A stretch of 64,000 nt of DNA. It comes from an uncultured Clostridia bacterium. GTDB taxonomy: Bacteria > Bacillota > Clostridia > Peptostreptococcales > Anaerovoracaceae. Below are positions 61,745 to 64,000 of this stretch, piece after piece. The translations under genes were made by a program, and so were the position numbers. Below the pieces are notes generated by a model. It saw only the letters and a list, made by a program, of their open reading frames with translations, was not told the origin of the DNA and did no database searches. Position 1 is the stretch's first letter, and each line of letters begins with the position of its first letter. Location of the stretch: NCBI GenBank assembly GCA_938049335.1, contig CALIYX010000024.1:186001-250000 (forward strand), read 5' to 3'.

Positions 61745-62119
61745 ATGAATATTAATCGTAATGCTTTGGGTGTTTTAATACCGTTCAGCCTGTATTGTGT
61801 TATCTGTACTATAATATGTCTGATAATTTCGTCAAATTCAATTCTAGCGATTGGCGGGATATTCATCGGATATCTGATAGCACTCACAAACTGGTTCATT
61901 CTAAATTTGACCGTTAGATGGTTGTTTAATCTCAATCGTCTTCTTGCGGTACAGTTTATGATATTCAGACTGCTAATCTACATATTAGGCGCATGGGTCT
62001 GTACGCAGATAGGCTTTCAGTCCGTGCTCCTCTTCGCTATAGTCATCACAGGCTTTAGCTTAGTTATCTTTGTTGAATTCGGATTAAAAGGAGGCCTTTG
62101 TTTTGTTAAACATAAATGA
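61745..62119 (+). CDS. atpI: ATP synthase subunit I-like protein
   Basis: 124 residues with four membrane helices. Position at the head of the atp operon, and the overall four-helix layout, fit AtpI, an assembly factor for the c-ring. Sequence of this family is weakly conserved, so the call rests mainly on context. It overlaps atpB by 17 bases; the ribosome binding site of atpB lies inside it. Confidence 0.8.
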   Translation: MNINRNALGVLIPFSLYCVICTIICLIISSNSILAIGGIFIGYLIALTNWFILNLTVRWLFNLNRLLAVQFMIFRLLIYILGAWVCTQIGFQSVLLFAIVITGFSLVIFVEFGLKGGLCFVKHK

Positions 62120-62849
62120 ATTAGGTGCCAGAATAATATTTAGTTTTGGCGACGGTAAGCTTTTCATTACCGAAAGTACCCTATTCGGAATTTTGATAGC
62201 CGCCTTTCTAGCCATACTGGGAATATGGCTGGGTAGTAGACTTGAAAAGGTCCCGCGCGGCAAGCAAGTCTTTGCAGAATTTATAGTCGAATGGGTTTAT
62301 AAGTTCACAGAAAAACATATGGGTAAAGCTAATTCTAACTTTGCTCCATATATAGGTACTCTTCTTGCCTTCGTATTTTGTGCAAGCTCACTAGGTGTTT
62401 TCGGCGTTAGACCGATAACGGCAGACCTTAACGTTGCCTTTGCACTATCCGTTATGACGATGGCTATGATCGTTTTTAATTCAACAAGGGTTCACGGCTT
62501 TAGAGGCAGACTAAAGCACATGTGCGAACCATATGTCTTCATGCTGCCACTCAAAATCTTAGAAGAAATTTCACTTCCTATTTCGCTGGGACTTCGTATC
62601 TTCGGTAACATTTTAGGAGGATACATCATAGTCGAGCTATGGATGCACCTCATGACAAAGCTCAGCAATTTTTTCAGCGATGTACCATTTTTACGCGCAG
62701 TCACAGTGCTGCCTCTGAATGCAATCTTTGATATAGCAGAGCCGGCAATTCAGACCTTTATATTTACAATTTTGACCGTTATTAATCTTGCTGCAGCTAT
62801 GAAGATTACAGCCACAGTAAGCAATAATGCAAATAGAGAAGAACTTTAG
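62103..62849 (+). CDS. atpB: F1Fo ATP synthase subunit a
   Basis: 248 residues. It starts at a TTG (62103), supported by AAGGAGG eight bases upstream. Membrane helices include the conserved PISLGLRIFGNILGGYI with the essential Arg that faces the c-ring. Residues 1-40 are unusually hydrophilic at first, then hydrophobic. Subunit a forms the ion half-channels. Confidence 0.94.
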   Translation: MLNINELGARIIFSFGDGKLFITESTLFGILIAAFLAILGIWLGSRLEKVPRGKQVFAEFIVEWVYKFTEKHMGKANSNFAPYIGTLLAFVFCASSLGVFGVRPITADLNVAFALSVMTMAMIVFNSTRVHGFRGRLKHMCEPYVFMLPLKILEEISLPISLGLRIFGNILGGYIIVELWMHLMTKLSNFFSDVPFLRAVTVLPLNAIFDIAEPAIQTFIFTILTVINLAAAMKITATVSNNANREEL

Positions 62850-62860
62850 GAGGAGAATCA

Positions 62861-63076
62861 ATGGAATTTATCGGAATCGGTTTAGCAATGGGACTTGCAG
62901 CACTTGGCATTGGCCTAGGCCAGGGTATCGGATTGAGCAAGGGACTAGAAGGTATTTCAAGACAGCCTGAAGCTACAAGCAAGATTCAGACTGCGATGAT
63001 TGTAGGCATGGCGCTCATGGAGACCATAGGCATTTTGACATTTGTAATTGCTATAATCATGAGCAACAAATTGTAA
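62861..63076 (+). CDS. atpE: F1Fo ATP synthase subunit c
   Basis: 71 residues, two helices joined by a SRQPEA loop. Glu54 in ALMETIGILTF is the ion carrier. Gln21 (GLGQGIG) sits 33 residues before it and Thr55 follows it, as with Gln32/Glu65/Ser66 of Na+-binding c subunits; the Tyr70 equivalent is Leu. Na+ specificity is therefore possible but not clear. AGGAGG precedes the ATG. Confidence 0.95.
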   Translation: MEFIGIGLAMGLAALGIGLGQGIGLSKGLEGISRQPEATSKIQTAMIVGMALMETIGILTFVIAIIMSNKL

Positions 63077-63103
63077 TTTAAATTCCTAAAGGAGGCACGA
63101 ACT

Positions 63104-63625
63104 TTGGATATTAATAAACACCAAGACCTGCTCACTATCAACTGGAATCTTATCTTTTCGATTATTACTGTTTTAGTTCTTATTTTGATATTAAAGCGTT
63201 TTTTCTTCGAAAAGGTTAAGCGATTCATGGATGAGCGCAAGGCTCAGGTCGAGGCGCAATTCCAAAAGGCAGATGAAACCGAGAATCAGGCCCGTAAAAA
63301 GCTTGACGAATACAACGATATACTCGCTGGTGCCGAAAAAGAAAAGCGTGCAATCATTGCAGGTGCAATGGAGAGCGCAAAGGCTCAGGCAGACTCTGTT
63401 TTAGACGAAGCCCGCAAAGAAGCTGCTGATATTCGCGAGAAATCAAGAATTCAGATTGAAAGAGAGAAAGCTGCGGCGAGAAAAGAAATCCACAACGAAG
63501 CCAGTGAACTTGCGGTTCAGCTCGCAGAAAAGATTTTGGAAAACAAGCTTGACGCCGATGCTCAGGCTTCAGTAATAGATGAAATAATTAGTAGATCAGA
63601 GGCAAACAGTGAAACAGAAAAATAG
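63104..63625 (+). CDS. atpF: F1Fo ATP synthase subunit b
   Basis: 173 residues. It starts at TTG (63104), with AAAGGAGG 8 bases upstream. Helix at about 14-32, then a long charged coiled coil (KAQVEAQFQKADETENQARK). This is the peripheral stalk that holds F1. It ends within the start of the next gene (17-base overlap). Confidence 0.93.
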   Translation: MDINKHQDLLTINWNLIFSIITVLVLILILKRFFFEKVKRFMDERKAQVEAQFQKADETENQARKKLDEYNDILAGAEKEKRAIIAGAMESAKAQADSVLDEARKEAADIREKSRIQIEREKAAARKEIHNEASELAVQLAEKILENKLDADAQASVIDEIISRSEANSETEK

Positions 63626-64000
63626 CAAGGATTTAGAGGCACTCTGCGAACAGCTCGATAGAGCCACAGAAAGCCTACGAGATTTACGCAATCTCATCAA
63701 AGAGACAAGTGGTGAGTATCGTGACCTACATACCTACGCATTAGAAAAGCGCACCCTGCACGAGCAGGAGGAAATGTATGCCTTTATCGAAGCCCTAAGC
63801 GAGGGTCTAAGCCTATTTGACAAAAGAGAAGAAAATAAAATTAAAGGTATAGTTTACTCAGCTATACCTCTTGACCGTGAAACAATTCAAAGGATGGAAA
63901 TACAGACCTCTGACCTTATCAAGAAGGACTGTGTTTTGACAAATCGCATAGATGAAAAAATCATCGGCGGCTTTATTATATCCATCGATGATAAGCTTAT
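63609..64000 (+). CDS. atpH: F1Fo ATP synthase subunit delta, shortened N-terminus (cut by window edge)
   Basis: Open from the GTG at 63609 (AGAGG upstream) to the right edge. IVYSAIPLDRETIQR and VLTNRIDEKIIGGFIISID match the delta/OSCP C-terminal domain, which joins stalk and F1. The IVYSAIPL motif is at residue 81, whereas it is near 110 in B. subtilis AtpH, and the usual N-terminal YAxALF helix bundle is not evident; the first 70 residues look like a charged helical segment. The N-terminal domain may be reduced or divergent. Confidence 0.85.
   Translation, partial: MKQKNSKDLEALCEQLDRATESLRDLRNLIKETSGEYRDLHTYALEKRTLHEQEEMYAFIEALSEGLSLFDKREENKIKGIVYSAIPLDRETIQRMEIQTSDLIKKDCVLTNRIDEKIIGGFIISIDDKL

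Noticed and set aside
1..64000. CRISPR arrays, insertion sequences, prophage genes or rRNA
   Set aside because: No regularly spaced repeats, transposase, integrase, phage structural motifs or rRNA sequence were recognised on either strand.

Overview
The window looks like a chromosomal stretch from an anaerobic, low-GC, Gram-positive bacterium of the Clostridia, possibly near Mogibacterium or the oral and gut Eubacterium group. The genus is a guess. Supporting signs are a clostridial 2[4Fe-4S] ferredoxin, Rex, an FprA flavodiiron protein, a NiaR repressor, ECF transporters, a surface protein with cell-wall-binding 2 repeats, AGGAGG ribosome binding sites and T-rich intrinsic terminators. No phage, transposase, integrase or CRISPR array was seen.

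Layout. 0-8.7 kb: end of an 8-oxoguanine glycosylase, a P-loop/Asp23-like fusion, ferredoxin, rex, acpP, the t6A tRNA-modification operon (tsaE-tsaB-rimI-tsaD plus an ABC-F gene) with pepV, and a NifU-domain gene. 8.8-12.9 kb: an accessory DUF917-permease-PucR cassette bracketed by two 86-bp direct repeats, with a remnant of a second DUF917 gene at its outer edge. 12.9-20.2 kb: an operon for an ECF-type importer, an AraC regulator and two half-ABC exporters. 20.5-22.2 kb: a PTS EIIC-like permease divergent from niaR, with a palindrome over the permease promoter. 22.3-46.1 kb: mostly housekeeping genes on the minus strand (fprA, dusB, coaX, a second PucR regulator, ftsH, tilS, tatD, metG, a MarR-controlled ABC exporter pair, two trkH with trkA, aspartokinase, and metK under a SAM-I riboswitch). 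46.5-51.3 kb: a 1503-residue surface protein under a cobalamin riboswitch. 52.7-53.0 kb: an AT-rich gap with three perfect DnaA boxes. 53-64 kb: alaX, a psiE-like gene, an FMN-riboswitch ribU/aminotransferase operon, an AGCS symporter, a likely structured RNA, tRNA-Lys(CUU), thrH, two membrane proteins, and the start of the F1Fo ATP synthase operon (atpI-B-E-F-H, cut by the window end).

Gene direction is informative. Nearly everything from 2 to 51 kb is on the minus strand, and the larger operons from 51 kb rightward are mostly on the plus strand. The switch coincides with the DnaA-box cluster, as expected near a replication origin. The ftsH-tilS, tatD-metG and coaX-dusB content is also origin-proximal in Bacillus subtilis.

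The most interesting points are the B12-riboswitch-controlled surface protein, whose N-terminal region resembles transcobalamin-like DUF4430 domains; the candidate oriC; a TrkH paralogue with Ser in place of the first filter Gly; a PTS EIIC-like permease that appears to be under NiaR control; and the repeat-flanked DUF917 cassette with its gene relic. All assignments come from reading motifs by eye. No database search was possible.
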